A stretch of 64,000 nt of DNA from Coriobacteriaceae bacterium AF08-21 (GTDB lineage Bacteria > Actinomycetota > Coriobacteriia > Coriobacteriales > Coriobacteriaceae), in the NCBI GenBank assembly GCA_027687465.1, contig JAQCQR010000004.1:1-64000 (forward strand). Direction: 5' to 3'. Numbering within the stretch: position 1 is the stretch's first letter; each line of letters starts with the position of its first letter. Made by a program: the position numbers and the translations under genes. Of the stretch, positions 33,952 through 43,016 are shown in pieces. The notes beneath the pieces were generated by a model. It saw nothing but the letters and a program-made list of their open reading frames with translations, was not told where the DNA came from and ran no database searches.

Positions 33952-34671
33952 ATGAGTAACGCAGCCGAGATGGATGCCCAGGAGATTATCAATTACATCG
34001 CCACCGCGCCCAAAAAGACGCCCGTCAAGCTGTATGTGCGCGAGAAGCCCGGCATGAAGGTTGCCTGGGGCGATGCGCACGTCTACGGCGGCCGTCGTGG
34101 CAAAACTGTCTTTGGCGACTGGGATGAGCTAAAGGCCATCCTCGATGCCAATGCCGACTCCATCGACTACTACGACGTCGAGAATGACTGCCGCAACTCC
34201 GCCGTACCCATGCTCGACCTTAAGGGCATCAATGCCCGCATCGAGCCGGGCGCGATCATCCGCGACCGCGTCGAGATCGGCGACCGCGCCGTCATCATGA
34301 TGGGTGCCATTATCAACATCGGCTCCGTCATTGGCGAAGGCTCCATGATCGACATGGGCGCCGTGCTGGGCGGCCGCGCCACCGTGGGCAAGAACTGCCA
34401 CATCGGCGCCGGCACCGTGCTGGCAGGCGTTGTGGAGCCCGCCAGCGCCACGCCCGTCATCATCGAGGACGATGTCATGATCGGCGCCAACGCCGTGGTC
34501 CTGGAGGGCGTGCACGTAGGCAAGGGCGCCGTCGTTGCCGCCGGCGCCGTGTGCGTCGAGGACGTCCCCGCCGGTGCCGTCGTGGCCGGTGTTCCCGCTC
34601 GCGTCATCAAGATGCGCGACGAGAAAACCGACAGCAAGACCGGCTTGGAAGAGGGTTTACGTCAACTGTAG
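33952..34671 (+). CDS. dapH: Tetrahydrodipicolinate N-acetyltransferase
   Basis: A 239-residue left-handed beta-helix acyltransferase of the DapH type. The alpha-helical N-domain ([24 protein letters not shown]) is followed by hexapeptide repeats ([36 protein letters not shown] and on to residue 225). It acetylates tetrahydrodipicolinate, so this organism makes DAP/lysine by the acetylase route. An N-acetyl-LL-DAP aminotransferase, deacetylase and epimerase must lie elsewhere or be the aminotransferase at 38.5 kb and the M20 enzyme at 29.3 kb. AAAGGAG precedes the ATG. (The repeat region is named by its ends only.). Confidence 0.93.
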   Translation: MSNAAEMDAQEIINYIATAPKKTPVKLYVREKPGMKVAWGDAHVYGGRRGKTVFGDWDELKAILDANADSIDYYDVENDCRNSAVPMLDLKGINARIEPGAIIRDRVEIGDRAVIMMGAIINIGSVIGEGSMIDMGAVLGGRATVGKNCHIGAGTVLAGVVEPASATPVIIEDDVMIGANAVVLEGVHVGKGAVVAAGAVCVEDVPAGAVVAGVPARVIKMRDEKTDSKTGLEEGLRQL

Positions 34672-34672
34672 G

Positions 34673-34700
34673 GTTACGCGGTTTTACCAAACCGCGTAAC
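34673..34700 (+). terminator. Hairpin ending the lysine operon
   Basis: GTTACGCGGTTT and AAACCGCGTAAC are perfect 12-bp arms with a 4-nt loop, 2 nt after the dapH stop codon. No T-run follows. Confidence 0.6.
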
Positions 34701-34857
34701 TAGCCGACGCTGCAAACGCCCCAGAGCGGCAATCTGACGTTCAGTCGTCGGGCATGACCAAAAGGTCAATGCCCTCCTCTTTCACGTCACCTTGCTCGCC
34801 CTGGGTCGTTTTCGCTGACTTATGCTCAGCCTGTGGGGCAATTCAGCCCTAAACAAG

Positions 34858-34888
34858 AAGGCCGAGGCCCCAAAGAGCTTCGGCCTTT
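34858..34888 (-). terminator. Terminator downstream of the NdpA-like gene
   Basis: AAGGCCGA and TCGGCCTT form the stem; on the minus strand CTTCTTGTTT follows, 28 nt beyond the stop at 34916. The 34701-34857 spacer holds a short minus-strand reading ending EEGIDLLVMPDD without a start, perhaps a gene remnant. Confidence 0.6.
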
Positions 34889-34915
34889 GCTTTCTCGCTG
34901 TAGGCGTAACGCAAC

Positions 34916-35920
34916 TTATCGATTCTCGATGCTGCCGATGTTTTTGAGCTCGATGGAGATGAGGCCGTTGGGCTCGTTGACGAACTCGATGTACTCGGAG
35001 TTCGAACCCATCTCGGCCGGGAAGCTGATCTCGATACCCGTGTCGGTACGGATCTTATGATTGCGCACCGCCGCGCGTTCGACCTGCTTGCGCTCCACGG
35101 GCACACGCTCAGGCACCTTCTCCTCGGTCAGTGCCGCGCGCACGCTCTCCTTGATAACCGGTTCGTCCTCAAAGACCTCATCGACGATATCCCAAGGCGG
35201 CAGCTCCTCGTCATCCTCGACCTTCTCGGCCACAGCGGCCTTAACCTTGGCGAGCGCCACGGCCGTGTTGGCGCCGTGCTCCTCGGCGACTTCCTCGACC
35301 ACGCGCGTCACGGTGTCGATGACTTCCTTGCCCGATACGCCCGTGTCGCACTGCAGCAGGCCATCGGGGATAAGCATACGGTCCTCGCCGGCAATCTTGC
35401 GCTTCTTGTCCACGTAGCCGATCTCCATGGTACTCGCGCGTACGATGGCATAGCTCGGCACCTTTTGCGAGGGGTTCGGCAGAATGGCGTAGTGGCGCGC
35501 GATGTCGTTGCGCACCTCCCCCTCCTCGCGGCCCACTTCGTGCATAAAAGCCTGCTTGGAGCCCAGCAGCATCACGGCAAACCAGCGGGCATCCTCATCG
35601 TCGTCAAAATCGGCCACGAGCACGTCGGTGGACTCGGCTTTCTCGGCTTTGGTGAGCTCGGAGGAGATAAACTCCGCAATCTGCTGCGACAGGTCCACGA
35701 ACTCGCGCTCGCCAAAGAAATAACCCTTGAGCTCGCCGCCAAACGCAGAGTTCTCGGCAAACGTGGCGCGTTTATTGTCGGCCGAGGTACGTGCGCGGCG
35801 CAGATGCGTGGTCACGAAGTTGCGCACGGTACGACTCTCGATATCGAGCTCGCGCTGGCTCATAACGTTGACGGCAGAGTCAAAGTCCAGGATATGCAGA
35901 ATCGCGTGATTGATTTTCAT
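34916..35920 (-). CDS. Nucleoid-associated protein, NdpA/YejK-like
   Basis: A 334-residue protein resembling the 37-kDa nucleoid-associated family. The pattern MKINHAILHILDFDSAVNVMSQREL, then a helical region, ARWFAVMLLGSKQAFMHEV and YVDKKRK is consistent. A Glu/Val-rich linker precedes a C-terminal beta domain (GIEISFPAEMGSNSEYIEFVNEPNGLISIELKN). It probably binds the nucleoid; some homologues protect against foreign DNA replication defects. Start chosen at ATG 35920; 35929 is possible. Confidence 0.75.
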   Translation of the reverse strand: MKINHAILHILDFDSAVNVMSQRELDIESRTVRNFVTTHLRRARTSADNKRATFAENSAFGGELKGYFFGEREFVDLSQQIAEFISSELTKAEKAESTDVLVADFDDDEDARWFAVMLLGSKQAFMHEVGREEGEVRNDIARHYAILPNPSQKVPSYAIVRASTMEIGYVDKKRKIAGEDRMLIPDGLLQCDTGVSGKEVIDTVTRVVEEVAEEHGANTAVALAKVKAAVAEKVEDDEELPPWDIVDEVFEDEPVIKESVRAALTEEKVPERVPVERKQVERAAVRNHKIRTDTGIEISFPAEMGSNSEYIEFVNEPNGLISIELKNIGSIENR

Positions 35921-35994
35921 ATACGGCATTCCGTTCTAGATCGAATTGAGCACGAATCAGTATAGCGGTCAAGCCCGCCCCAGGCGCATCGAAG

Positions 35995-36029
35995 ATTGGT
36001 GCATCGGGGACAGGTTGCTTTGCACCAAT
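35995..36029. repeat. REP-like GGGGACAGGTT unit with ATTGGTGCA arms
   Basis: ATTGGTGCA (35995-36003) and TGCACCAAT (36021-36029) flank CGGGGACAGGTTGCTT. A close relative lies at 37212-37240 on the other side of the next gene. Confidence 0.6.
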
Positions 36030-36031
36030 GG

Positions 36032-37192
36032 CTAGCGCAGGAGCTCGGACTGCCAAGCCTCGAGCTGTTCTGCCAGACTCTTACCGGCAGCGGACATGTC
36101 GATCTGGGGTCGTTTGGGCAGCAGCGCGCATTTAAGGATTGCCACGATGGTCTGCGAGACAAAACGTCGCGTATCCTTGTCAAAGCCTTGCGCAGCCTGG
36201 AGCATCACGGGCAGGCTCTCGCGCAGATTTCCAACGATATCCGCAAACCGCTCAGCACCCGTAGCCTCAAACACGGAGAACAATGCATCTACAAAACGCT
36301 CGCGCTCGTTAGGCGACACTGCAAGCAGCATCTCGCGAATGGAGCCATCAACGTATCGAGCACCGGCGGACAGGCGCTCACAGTACACGAAGTCGCGACC
36401 ATCAACCACCCAGCTAAAGGGATTGTGCTGCAGCAGGCTGAACTCGGCGCTCTCAACGATGGCATAGTCCTCCTGTGTCTCGAACATCATGCCAAAGATC
36501 GACGACCGAGGTAGCGTCTTGTCGATTCGACCGGAAAGATCGGCAAAGGCGTTGCCGTTCAGAAACTCCTCGACGAAGCCCGGACCATCATGGGAATACA
36601 CCCGTTCGATTCGCTCACGGGCGACGTCGGAGCACATCGCCGCACCGTACACCGCAAGGTTTCCACCCTTGGAATGACCTCCGCACAAAAGCGGCCCGTC
36701 AATCGCATCCGCCGCCTCGTCCACATAACGCGCCGCGGATTCCTGGGCCGGCACAGGACACCGGAATGCCATGTTAAAGTCCTCTTTCCAGCCCACAATC
36801 GTACTGTCGGTCCCCCGAAAGGAAAGATAACTAAACCCCGCCGGAAACCGGAACGCCATGGCTGCAAACTGCTCTGTCGCCACCACATCGCTCACGGCAC
36901 GATAGCCGCAAACGCGTACGCCACGGTAGCGAGGGCTTGCCGCCACGGCCTCCAACAAGGCCCTGCTCCCCTCTGGATCCCACAGGTCGCCAATCATGTC
37001 CCGGTAGCACTCGGCACGAAGCAGCTCGCGTACGTCTAGGCCCTGCCAGTTCGTCAGCTCCGCCATATCACCCGGCAAACGCAAATAGGACAACCACGCA
37101 AAGACCAGGCTATCCACCGCGCAGAACGGCCGTTCCTCAAACGGGTCAAACACCGTCTGGGCATAGGTCAAAAAATTAGGCGAATCCGACAT
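36032..37192 (-). CDS. DUF2974 (Mbeg1-like) alpha/beta hydrolase
   Basis: A 386-residue protein with the nucleophile elbow CGGHSKGGNLAVY, FSYLSFRGTDSTIVGWKEDFNM before it and SHDGPGF after it, matching Mbeg1/DUF2974 lipase-like proteins. No signal peptide, so cytoplasmic. Natural substrate unknown. It is bracketed by two near-identical REP-like units in direct orientation and convergent/tandem with core genes on the same strand. Confidence 0.83.
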   Translation of the reverse strand: MSDSPNFLTYAQTVFDPFEERPFCAVDSLVFAWLSYLRLPGDMAELTNWQGLDVRELLRAECYRDMIGDLWDPEGSRALLEAVAASPRYRGVRVCGYRAVSDVVATEQFAAMAFRFPAGFSYLSFRGTDSTIVGWKEDFNMAFRCPVPAQESAARYVDEAADAIDGPLLCGGHSKGGNLAVYGAAMCSDVARERIERVYSHDGPGFVEEFLNGNAFADLSGRIDKTLPRSSIFGMMFETQEDYAIVESAEFSLLQHNPFSWVVDGRDFVYCERLSAGARYVDGSIREMLLAVSPNERERFVDALFSVFEATGAERFADIVGNLRESLPVMLQAAQGFDKDTRRFVSQTIVAILKCALLPKRPQIDMSAAGKSLAEQLEAWQSELLR

Positions 37193-37211
37193 GGCGCTCC
37201 CATCAACTATG

Positions 37212-37240
37212 GCGCATTGGGGTCAGGTTACTTTGCACCA
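37212..37240. repeat. REP-like GGGGTCAGGTT unit
   Basis: GCGCATTGGGGTCAGGTT followed by ACTTTGCACCAA matches the 36000 unit at about 20 of 23 core positions, in the same orientation. Confidence 0.55.
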
Positions 37241-37241
37241 A

Positions 37242-37275
37242 AAAGGCGCCCGGACCGTGTGGACCGGACGCCTTT
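37242..37275 (-). terminator. Terminator of ldh
   Basis: AAAGGCGCCCGG and CCGGACGCCTTT form the stem; TTTTTGG follows on the minus strand. Confidence 0.85.
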
Positions 37276-37306
37276 CATTGTAGCCTGTTGCCCAAAAGAG
37301 CTGGAT

Positions 37307-38257
37307 TTAGCAGGAGAAGTCGACGCTGTCGATGATGTCCTTGAGGGCCTTGGCGGAGGCGGTAAGCTCATGCTGCTCGTCATCGTTCAGCGGCACGGGG
37401 ACGCGGCAGACAACGCCGTCGCGGCCAACGACGGTCGGCATGGAGATGGCAAGATCGGACAGGCCATACTCGCCCACCATGAGCGAGGAGACGGGCAGAA
37501 CGGTCTGCTCGTCACGCATGACGGCGGTGCAAATGCGCTTAACGGCCATGGCGACGCCGTAGTAGGTAGCGTGCTTCTTCTCGATGATGGTGTAGGCGGA
37601 GTTCTTGACGTCCTCGGCGATGCGCTTCTCGGCAGCCTCATGCTCCAGATGACCGTGAAGCTCGCAGAAGGTGTTCAGCGGAACGCCGGCAACCTGGGCG
37701 CTGGACCAAGCGACGAACTCGGAGTCGCCGTGCTCACCCATGACATAGGCCTGGACATCGCGCGGGTCGACCTCAACGTGGGCACCAAGCATCTGCTGCA
37801 GACGGCCGGTGTCGAGCACGGTACCGGAACCGATGACGTGGCCCTCGGGCAGGCCGGACATCTTGATGGCGGCGTAGGTCAGAACATCGACCGGGTTGGA
37901 GACGATGAGCAGAATGCCGTCGAAGCCGGACTTCTTAATCTCGGGGATAATGGACTTAAAGATGCTGACGTTCTTGTTGACCAGGTCCAGGCGAGTCTCA
38001 CCGGGCTTCTGGGCAGCACCAGCGGTGACGACGATCATGGCGGCGTCGGCGACATCGGAATAATCGCCGGCGTAGATCTTCATCGGCTCGGCAAACGTCA
38101 TGCCGTGCGCGATATCCAGGGCCTCACCCTCGGCGCGGTTCTTGTCCACGTCGATGAGGACCATCTCGGAGAACAGACCACTCTGCATCAGCGCGAACGC
38201 CGAAGACGAACCGACGAAACCGCAGCCGACAATAGCGACCTTCTTCTCGTTAACCAT
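37307..38257 (-). CDS. ldh: L-lactate dehydrogenase
   Basis: A 316-residue NAD-dependent enzyme reducing pyruvate to L-lactate. The Rossmann motif VAIVGCGFVGSSSAFAL, Asp in VLIDVDKNRAEG (NAD preference), ETRLDLVNKN, VSNPVDVLTY, GSGTVLDTGRLQQML and the catalytic MGEHGDSEFVAWS are all present. The GTRLD-type Arg context and EHGDSE distinguish it from malate dehydrogenase. GGGAG precedes the ATG at 38257. A strong hairpin is in its leader and a terminator follows. Confidence 0.94.
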   Translation of the reverse strand: MVNEKKVAIVGCGFVGSSSAFALMQSGLFSEMVLIDVDKNRAEGEALDIAHGMTFAEPMKIYAGDYSDVADAAMIVVTAGAAQKPGETRLDLVNKNVSIFKSIIPEIKKSGFDGILLIVSNPVDVLTYAAIKMSGLPEGHVIGSGTVLDTGRLQQMLGAHVEVDPRDVQAYVMGEHGDSEFVAWSSAQVAGVPLNTFCELHGHLEHEAAEKRIAEDVKNSAYTIIEKKHATYYGVAMAVKRICTAVMRDEQTVLPVSSLMVGEYGLSDLAISMPTVVGRDGVVCRVPVPLNDDEQHELTASAKALKDIIDSVDFSC

Positions 38258-38282
38258 TAGAAACTCCCATCTCTCTCCACAA

Positions 38283-38315
38283 GCAAGCCGCCCGGGAACG
38301 ACCCGAGCGGCTTGC
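38283..38315 (-). promoter_or_regulatory. GC-rich hairpin in the ldh leader
   Basis: GCAAGCCGC with GCGGCTTGC, extended by CCGGG/CCCG, forms a stable stem about 25 nt upstream of the ldh start. It has no T-run, so it is more likely a leader structure or mRNA end for the upstream aminotransferase gene. Confidence 0.45.
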
Positions 38316-38458
38316 CGTAATCCCAATACATCCAATCGGGACTTTGATTATGCTCCTATTCGCAGCCAAAAATCGACCGTTTACCGAAATTGTTTGCAGA
38401 AATCGTAAAATAACTGCACGAAATCGGTTTCGAGCTATTGACGAGCCGAAATACCTTT

Positions 38459-39622
38459 CTAATACAGGCCCGCCTCGCGAATGGCCTCGACAGCCAAAGC
38501 AATCTGGTCGGGCGGCAAGACCAGCGCCATGCGCACGTGCCCCTCGCCCGAAGGACCAAAGCTCGCGCCCGGCGTCACCACAACGCCGGCCTTCTCCATG
38601 AGCTCCTCGCAAAACGCCATGGAATCGGTGCGACCACCGGGAAGCTTGGCCCACACAAACATAGAGCCATGCGCGTTGGGACGCTCCCAGCCCAGGCCCT
38701 CAAGACCGTCGCACAGGGCATCGCGGCGCTCCTGGTACTTCAGACGCTGCGCCTCGACCTCATCGCGCGGACCGTTCAGGCAGGCGATAGCAGCCTTCTG
38801 GATCGGGAAGAACATACCAAAGTCGATCTGGCCGCGCAGCTTGGCAAAGGCAGAGACCACGTCCTCGCGGCCGACCAAAAAGCCGATACGCGCACCGGTA
38901 ACGTTAAACGACTTGGAAAGCGAGAAGAACTCCACGCCCACCTCAAGCGCACCAGGATACTGCAAGAAGCTTCCGCCCGGCTCGCCGTCGAACACGATGT
39001 CGGAGTACGCGTTGTCATGGACGATGAGCAGGTCGTGCTCGCGGGCGAAAGCGATGATCTCCTCGTAGACCTCGGGCGTGCCCACCGAGCCGACCGGGTT
39101 GGCGGGCAACGACACGATCATATACTTGGCACGATCGGCCACCTCGGGATCGATGCCCGCCACATAGGGCAGGTAATTATGCTCGGCGACCAACGGATAG
39201 TACTCGAGCTTGGCATCGGCAATCTTGGCGCCCGCCTCAAAGACCGGGTAACACGGATCGGGAACCAAAATGGTGTCACCCGGATCGAGCAGGGCCAGGC
39301 CCAAATGGCCCACGCCCTCCTGCGTGCCGTTGCACGACTGCACCATAGACGGCGTAATGCCCGAAACGCCAAAGCGGCGCTCATAGTAATCGCACACGGC
39401 TTGCTTGAGTTCGGGCAGGTCGCGCAGGGCATACTTCCACATCTCGGGGTCCTGGGCCGCTTGCGTGAGCGCCTCGACCACGTGGTCGTACGGCTTAAAG
39501 TCGGGCGTGCCCACGCTCATGTTGTAAATGGTCTTGCCCTGAGCCTTCAGCGCAAGCAGTTTGTTGTTGAGCGAGGCGAAGACCTCCGCGCCAAAGCGGT
39601 CGAGACGCTGCGATGCCTGCAT
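38459..39622 (-). CDS. Class I/II PLP aminotransferase
   Basis: A 387-residue fold-type I aminotransferase: IYNMSVGTPDFKPYDHV at the N-terminus, CNGTQEGVGHLGLALLDPGD, NPVGSVGT (PLP Asn), VHDNAYSDIVFDG (Asp/Tyr) and the PLP lysine in FFSLSKSFNVTGARIGF. It resembles the aspartate/LL-DAP aminotransferase subfamilies. Because the lysine operon uses the acetylase route, it could be the N-acetyl-DAP aminotransferase (PatA role), but alanine or aspartate transamination is equally possible. The ATG at 39622 follows AAAGGTGG. Confidence 0.85.
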   Translation of the reverse strand: MQASQRLDRFGAEVFASLNNKLLALKAQGKTIYNMSVGTPDFKPYDHVVEALTQAAQDPEMWKYALRDLPELKQAVCDYYERRFGVSGITPSMVQSCNGTQEGVGHLGLALLDPGDTILVPDPCYPVFEAGAKIADAKLEYYPLVAEHNYLPYVAGIDPEVADRAKYMIVSLPANPVGSVGTPEVYEEIIAFAREHDLLIVHDNAYSDIVFDGEPGGSFLQYPGALEVGVEFFSLSKSFNVTGARIGFLVGREDVVSAFAKLRGQIDFGMFFPIQKAAIACLNGPRDEVEAQRLKYQERRDALCDGLEGLGWERPNAHGSMFVWAKLPGGRTDSMAFCEELMEKAGVVVTPGASFGPSGEGHVRMALVLPPDQIALAVEAIREAGLY

Positions 39623-39646
39623 GGTGCCACCTTTCGATATGAAAAA

Positions 39647-39672
39647 CGCGGCGCTCCGACAAGAGCGCCGCG
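39647..39672 (-). terminator. Terminator of nadE
   Basis: CGCGGCGCTC and GAGCGCCGCG form a perfect 10-bp stem; the minus strand continues TTTTTC. It is only 25 bp before the aminotransferase start, so it may double as an attenuator for that gene. Confidence 0.85.
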
Positions 39673-39739
39673 CGATACGGGCCATCAGATTGCAAAAGTG
39701 TAACGCTTGCACCCGCTGTTTTGGTTCAATTTGGCAACC

Positions 39740-41719
39740 TTAGTCCATCGGATTGAGCGCGTCAATCTGGGCGAGCCACAGGCGCGAGCTGGCGTCACTC
39801 GGCATGCGCCAATCGCCGCGCGGGCTGAGCGTGACCGAGCCCACCTTGGGGCCATCGGGCAGGCAGCTGCGCTTAAACTGCTGGGCAAAGAAGCGACGGT
39901 AGAACGTGCGTAGCCACGTGTGAATGGTCTTGACGTCGTAGACGCCCTCGAAGCTCTTGAGCGCCATGCGGTAGATCTTGCCCGGCTCAAAGCCAAAACG
40001 CAGCAGGTAGTAGAGGAAGTAGTCGTGCAGCTCGTACGGGCCCACCAGGTCCTCAGTCTTCTGCGCAATCTCGCCGTCGCCCGTGGGCGGCAGGAGCTCG
40101 GGGGACACCGGCGTATCGAGGATATCGAGCAAGACCTCGGCAATACGCCCGCCAAAGACATCGGCCGCATAGCGCACCAGATGGCGCACAAGCGTCTTGG
40201 GCACGCTCGCGTTGACGGCGTACATGCTCATGTGGTCGCCGTTATAGGTAGCCCAACCGAGCGCCAGCTCCGACAGGTCGCCCGTGCCGATGACAAAACC
40301 GCCAGCCTGGTTGGCCAGATCCATCAGAATCTGCGTGCGCTCGCGGGCCTGGCTGTTCTCGTAGGTCACGTCCTGCACGGCCGGATCGTGCTCAATGTCC
40401 TTGAAGTGCTGCTCCACGGCCGCGTGGATCGAAACCTCGCGGAAGCTCACGCCAAGGTCGCGAGCGAGCGACTCGGCATTCGACTTGGTGCGATGCGTCG
40501 TGCCAAAGCCGGGCATGGACACGGCCGTGATACCGGTGCGCGGCAGCCCCAGTGCATCGAAGGCGCGCACGGTCACAAGCAGTGCCAGCGTGGAGTCCAG
40601 GCCGCCCGAAAGACCGATGACTGCAGCCTTGGTGCCCGTATGGGCCAGACGGGTCTTGAGGCCGGCGGTCTGCAGGTCGAGGATGGTCTCGCAACGCTCG
40701 GCCAGGTCACCATGGTCGGCCGGCACAAAGGGCGCGCGGGGGAAGACACGGTCGATGCCGAGTGCATCGCGCAGGACAGGTTCGTCTGTCAGCACGCCCT
40801 CAAAAGAGAACTCAACGGTCGTGGCCTCCGGCGCATCGTCCGCGCGCGTCCACGTCGTCGAGCGACGGCGCTCGGCAACCAGGCGGTCAAGGTCAACGTC
40901 GGCGATGGCCATATCACAGGTAAGCAGTTTGGTCGCGGCGAGCTTGGAGCCGTTTTCGTAGACGAGGTTCTCGCCCGCAAAGACCATGTCGGTCGTGGAC
41001 TCGCCCTCACTCGCATCCGCGTAGGCATAGGCACAGTACAGGCGCGCGCTCTGGTTGGATATGAGGCTGCGGCGGTAGTCAGCCTTACCGATGATTTCGT
41101 CCGAAGCCGACGAGTTGAGAATCACCGTCGCACCGGCAAGCGCCATCTCGGTCGAAGGGGGCGCCGGCACCCACAGGTCCTCACAGACCTCAACGCCCAG
41201 CACCAGGTCCTCGGCGCCCTCATCACAGCAGCGGTAGACAAGCCCCGAACCCAGCGGAACCGGACCCTGACCGGCAAACTCGACCCATACAGGATCTGCG
41301 GGCGCCGGAGCAAACCAGCGGCGCTCGTAGAACTCGCCATAGTTGGGCAGATGCTTCTTGGCCGTGAGGCCCAAAAGCTCGCCCGCGCAGCACACGGCGG
41401 CGCAGTTGTAGATGTTTTCTGCCACCGCAACGGGCAAGCCAACGGTAAAGACGATCGGCAGGTCACGCGTCTCGTCGAGGATGCGCACAAGCGCCGCCTC
41501 ACAGGCATGCAGCAGCGTGCGGTTATGGAACAGGTCGGCCGCGGTATAGCCGGTTAGGTTAAGCTCGGGCAACACCAGCGCGCGAACGCCACGCCCGGCA
41601 GCATCGCGAACAGCCGCCAGCGCAACCTCGGCATTGCCCTCGACATCGGCCACGCGAATCTGCGGCGACGCCGCCGCCACACGCAAAAAGCCATCAGACT
41701 GAGAAAGGTGAAGATTCAT
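39740..41719 (-). CDS. nadE: Glutamine-dependent NAD+ synthase
   Basis: A 659-residue two-domain enzyme making NAD+ from deamido-NAD+, ATP and glutamine. The N-terminal nitrilase-type glutaminase has Glu in LVLPELNLTGY, Lys in LTAKKHLPNYGEFYE and Cys in GVEVCEDLW. The C-terminal synthetase has the PP-loop IGLSGGLDSTLAL and GTGDLSELALGW. Length matches the large actinobacterial form. GGGAG precedes the ATG. Divergent from the 41.9-kb membrane protein. Confidence 0.95.
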   Translation of the reverse strand: MNLHLSQSDGFLRVAAASPQIRVADVEGNAEVALAAVRDAAGRGVRALVLPELNLTGYTAADLFHNRTLLHACEAALVRILDETRDLPIVFTVGLPVAVAENIYNCAAVCCAGELLGLTAKKHLPNYGEFYERRWFAPAPADPVWVEFAGQGPVPLGSGLVYRCCDEGAEDLVLGVEVCEDLWVPAPPSTEMALAGATVILNSSASDEIIGKADYRRSLISNQSARLYCAYAYADASEGESTTDMVFAGENLVYENGSKLAATKLLTCDMAIADVDLDRLVAERRRSTTWTRADDAPEATTVEFSFEGVLTDEPVLRDALGIDRVFPRAPFVPADHGDLAERCETILDLQTAGLKTRLAHTGTKAAVIGLSGGLDSTLALLVTVRAFDALGLPRTGITAVSMPGFGTTHRTKSNAESLARDLGVSFREVSIHAAVEQHFKDIEHDPAVQDVTYENSQARERTQILMDLANQAGGFVIGTGDLSELALGWATYNGDHMSMYAVNASVPKTLVRHLVRYAADVFGGRIAEVLLDILDTPVSPELLPPTGDGEIAQKTEDLVGPYELHDYFLYYLLRFGFEPGKIYRMALKSFEGVYDVKTIHTWLRTFYRRFFAQQFKRSCLPDGPKVGSVTLSPRGDWRMPSDASSRLWLAQIDALNPMD

Positions 41720-41922
41720 AAGAATGCTCCCGTGCGTAGACGCTATTCAACACTATTAGCAAGCCCTATTGTAGTTCAACCGCCGGGTGTAGCCGCATCC
41801 CACCAACTTGGTGAGCAATTGATGAGTTGATGGTATCTGTTAAATGTCACGTACGATTCACATCTGGTGGGTACCCTGATGGCTACACGAAACGAAGCAG
41901 ATTTACACCGGGAGGACCCCGT

Positions 41923-42876
41923 ATGACAACCAAGTACACTGACGCGCCGCGCACGCGCGTCATGACACCGGCCGCGCTCAACAACGGCGTTCACGAAAAC
42001 CATTCCATCGGACAGACCATGGCCATCGCGCCCAAAAAGGGCCTGTTCGACGACATTTCCATTCCCCAAATCATCGCCGGCGCCGCAGCTGCCGCCACGA
42101 GCGTCGCACTTGCTTCCAAAATCGGCATCGCTGGTTCAGTAATTGGTGCCGCTGTGAGCTCAGTCATCACTGTTGTGTCCTCGCAGGTCTATCGCCACTT
42201 TATCTCCGCCAGCGCCGAAGCAATCAAAGGCACGCATGCCGCTGTCGACTACCCTGCCGGCGTCTACGAGCCCGTTGAATTTAATGCCGAGGAGCACCTG
42301 GGCGGAGCCGCGACCACGCAGGAGATGCGCCAGATTGCGGGGCGCGCGACCACGGCGCGCGTCGCCCCCAACAGCCTGCGCGCCAAGGCGGCGGCAGAGC
42401 GCAGCCAGACGCAAAAGAAGGTCATCATCTTCTCGATCGCCATCGCCATCGTCGCGGTCATCGCCTGCGCCGGTGCCATCCTTATCACCACTGCCGGTGA
42501 GGGTCTGGGCGAGCGTCCCGAGCCAATCCTGTCGTCGCGCACGACCGAGAGCGATGCAAATGGCAACACCCAGTCGCAGGATCAGCAGGCACAGACGGAC
42601 GACACGCAAGACAGCTCTGCCTCTGCCAATTCGTCCTCGAACACCCAAAACCAATCGCAGGGCACCGATTCCTCTACGGCCAACAGTAGCTCGCCGTCCG
42701 GCACGACCAACTCAAGCCAAACGGCTGACGGTTCGCAGTCGAGCACGGGCGACCAGGCGAATGGCAATACACCGAGTACGGGATCTACCGACAACAGCAA
42801 CACCAACAGCTCGAGCGGAACCGCGTCCGGCACGGCATCTGACAGCTCGAGCCAAGGCACGACATCGGGCAACTAA
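41923..42876 (+). CDS. Membrane protein with Ser/Thr/Asn-rich tail
   Basis: A 317-residue protein of unknown function. A hydrophobic Ala/Gly/Val region (about 45-92, IPQIIAGAAAAATSVALAS) and a clear membrane helix (KKVIIFSIAIAIVAVIACAG, about 170-190) are followed by roughly 115 residues of nearly pure Ser/Thr/Asn/Gln/Gly/Asp, probably exposed outside the cell and a glycosylation target. GGGAGGA precedes the ATG at 41923. Confidence 0.7.
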   Translation: MTTKYTDAPRTRVMTPAALNNGVHENHSIGQTMAIAPKKGLFDDISIPQIIAGAAAAATSVALASKIGIAGSVIGAAVSSVITVVSSQVYRHFISASAEAIKGTHAAVDYPAGVYEPVEFNAEEHLGGAATTQEMRQIAGRATTARVAPNSLRAKAAAERSQTQKKVIIFSIAIAIVAVIACAGAILITTAGEGLGERPEPILSSRTTESDANGNTQSQDQQAQTDDTQDSSASANSSSNTQNQSQGTDSSTANSSSPSGTTNSSQTADGSQSSTGDQANGNTPSTGSTDNSNTNSSSGTASGTASDSSSQGTTSGN

Positions 42877-42910
42877 GCACGTTTGCCTCTCATAGATAAC
42901 CGACCTGCAT

Positions 42911-42945
42911 AACGGGCGCGAATCGACAGCGGTTCGCGCCCGTTT
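42911..42945 (+). terminator. Intrinsic terminator
   Basis: AACGGGCGCGAA and TTCGCGCCCGTT are perfect 12-bp arms followed by T, 34 nt after the stop codon at 42876. Confidence 0.8.
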
Positions 42946-42988
42946 GCCTTGGGCGCCGCCATGGCGAACGCTATGCGATGGTAAGATG

Positions 42989-43004
42989 CTTTACATGTGT
43001 AAAG
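42989..43004 (+). promoter_or_regulatory. Palindromic operator with TACANNTGTA core
   Basis: CTTTACA-TG-TGTAAAG is a perfect 16-bp palindrome between a possible -10 (TAAGAT, 42982-42987) and the ribosome site of the next gene. Its core fits the TACANNTGTA box bound by CopY/BlaI-type repressors. Confidence 0.55.
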
Positions 43005-43016
43005 AGGAGATTTGCC

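Noticed and set aside
34741..34850. Minus-strand reading ending EEGIDLLVMPDD
   Set aside because: No start codon or ribosome site; a stop lies about 33 codons upstream. Possibly a gene remnant, too short to call.
39920..41557. A 545-codon open frame on the plus strand
   Set aside because: Antisense shadow of nadE.
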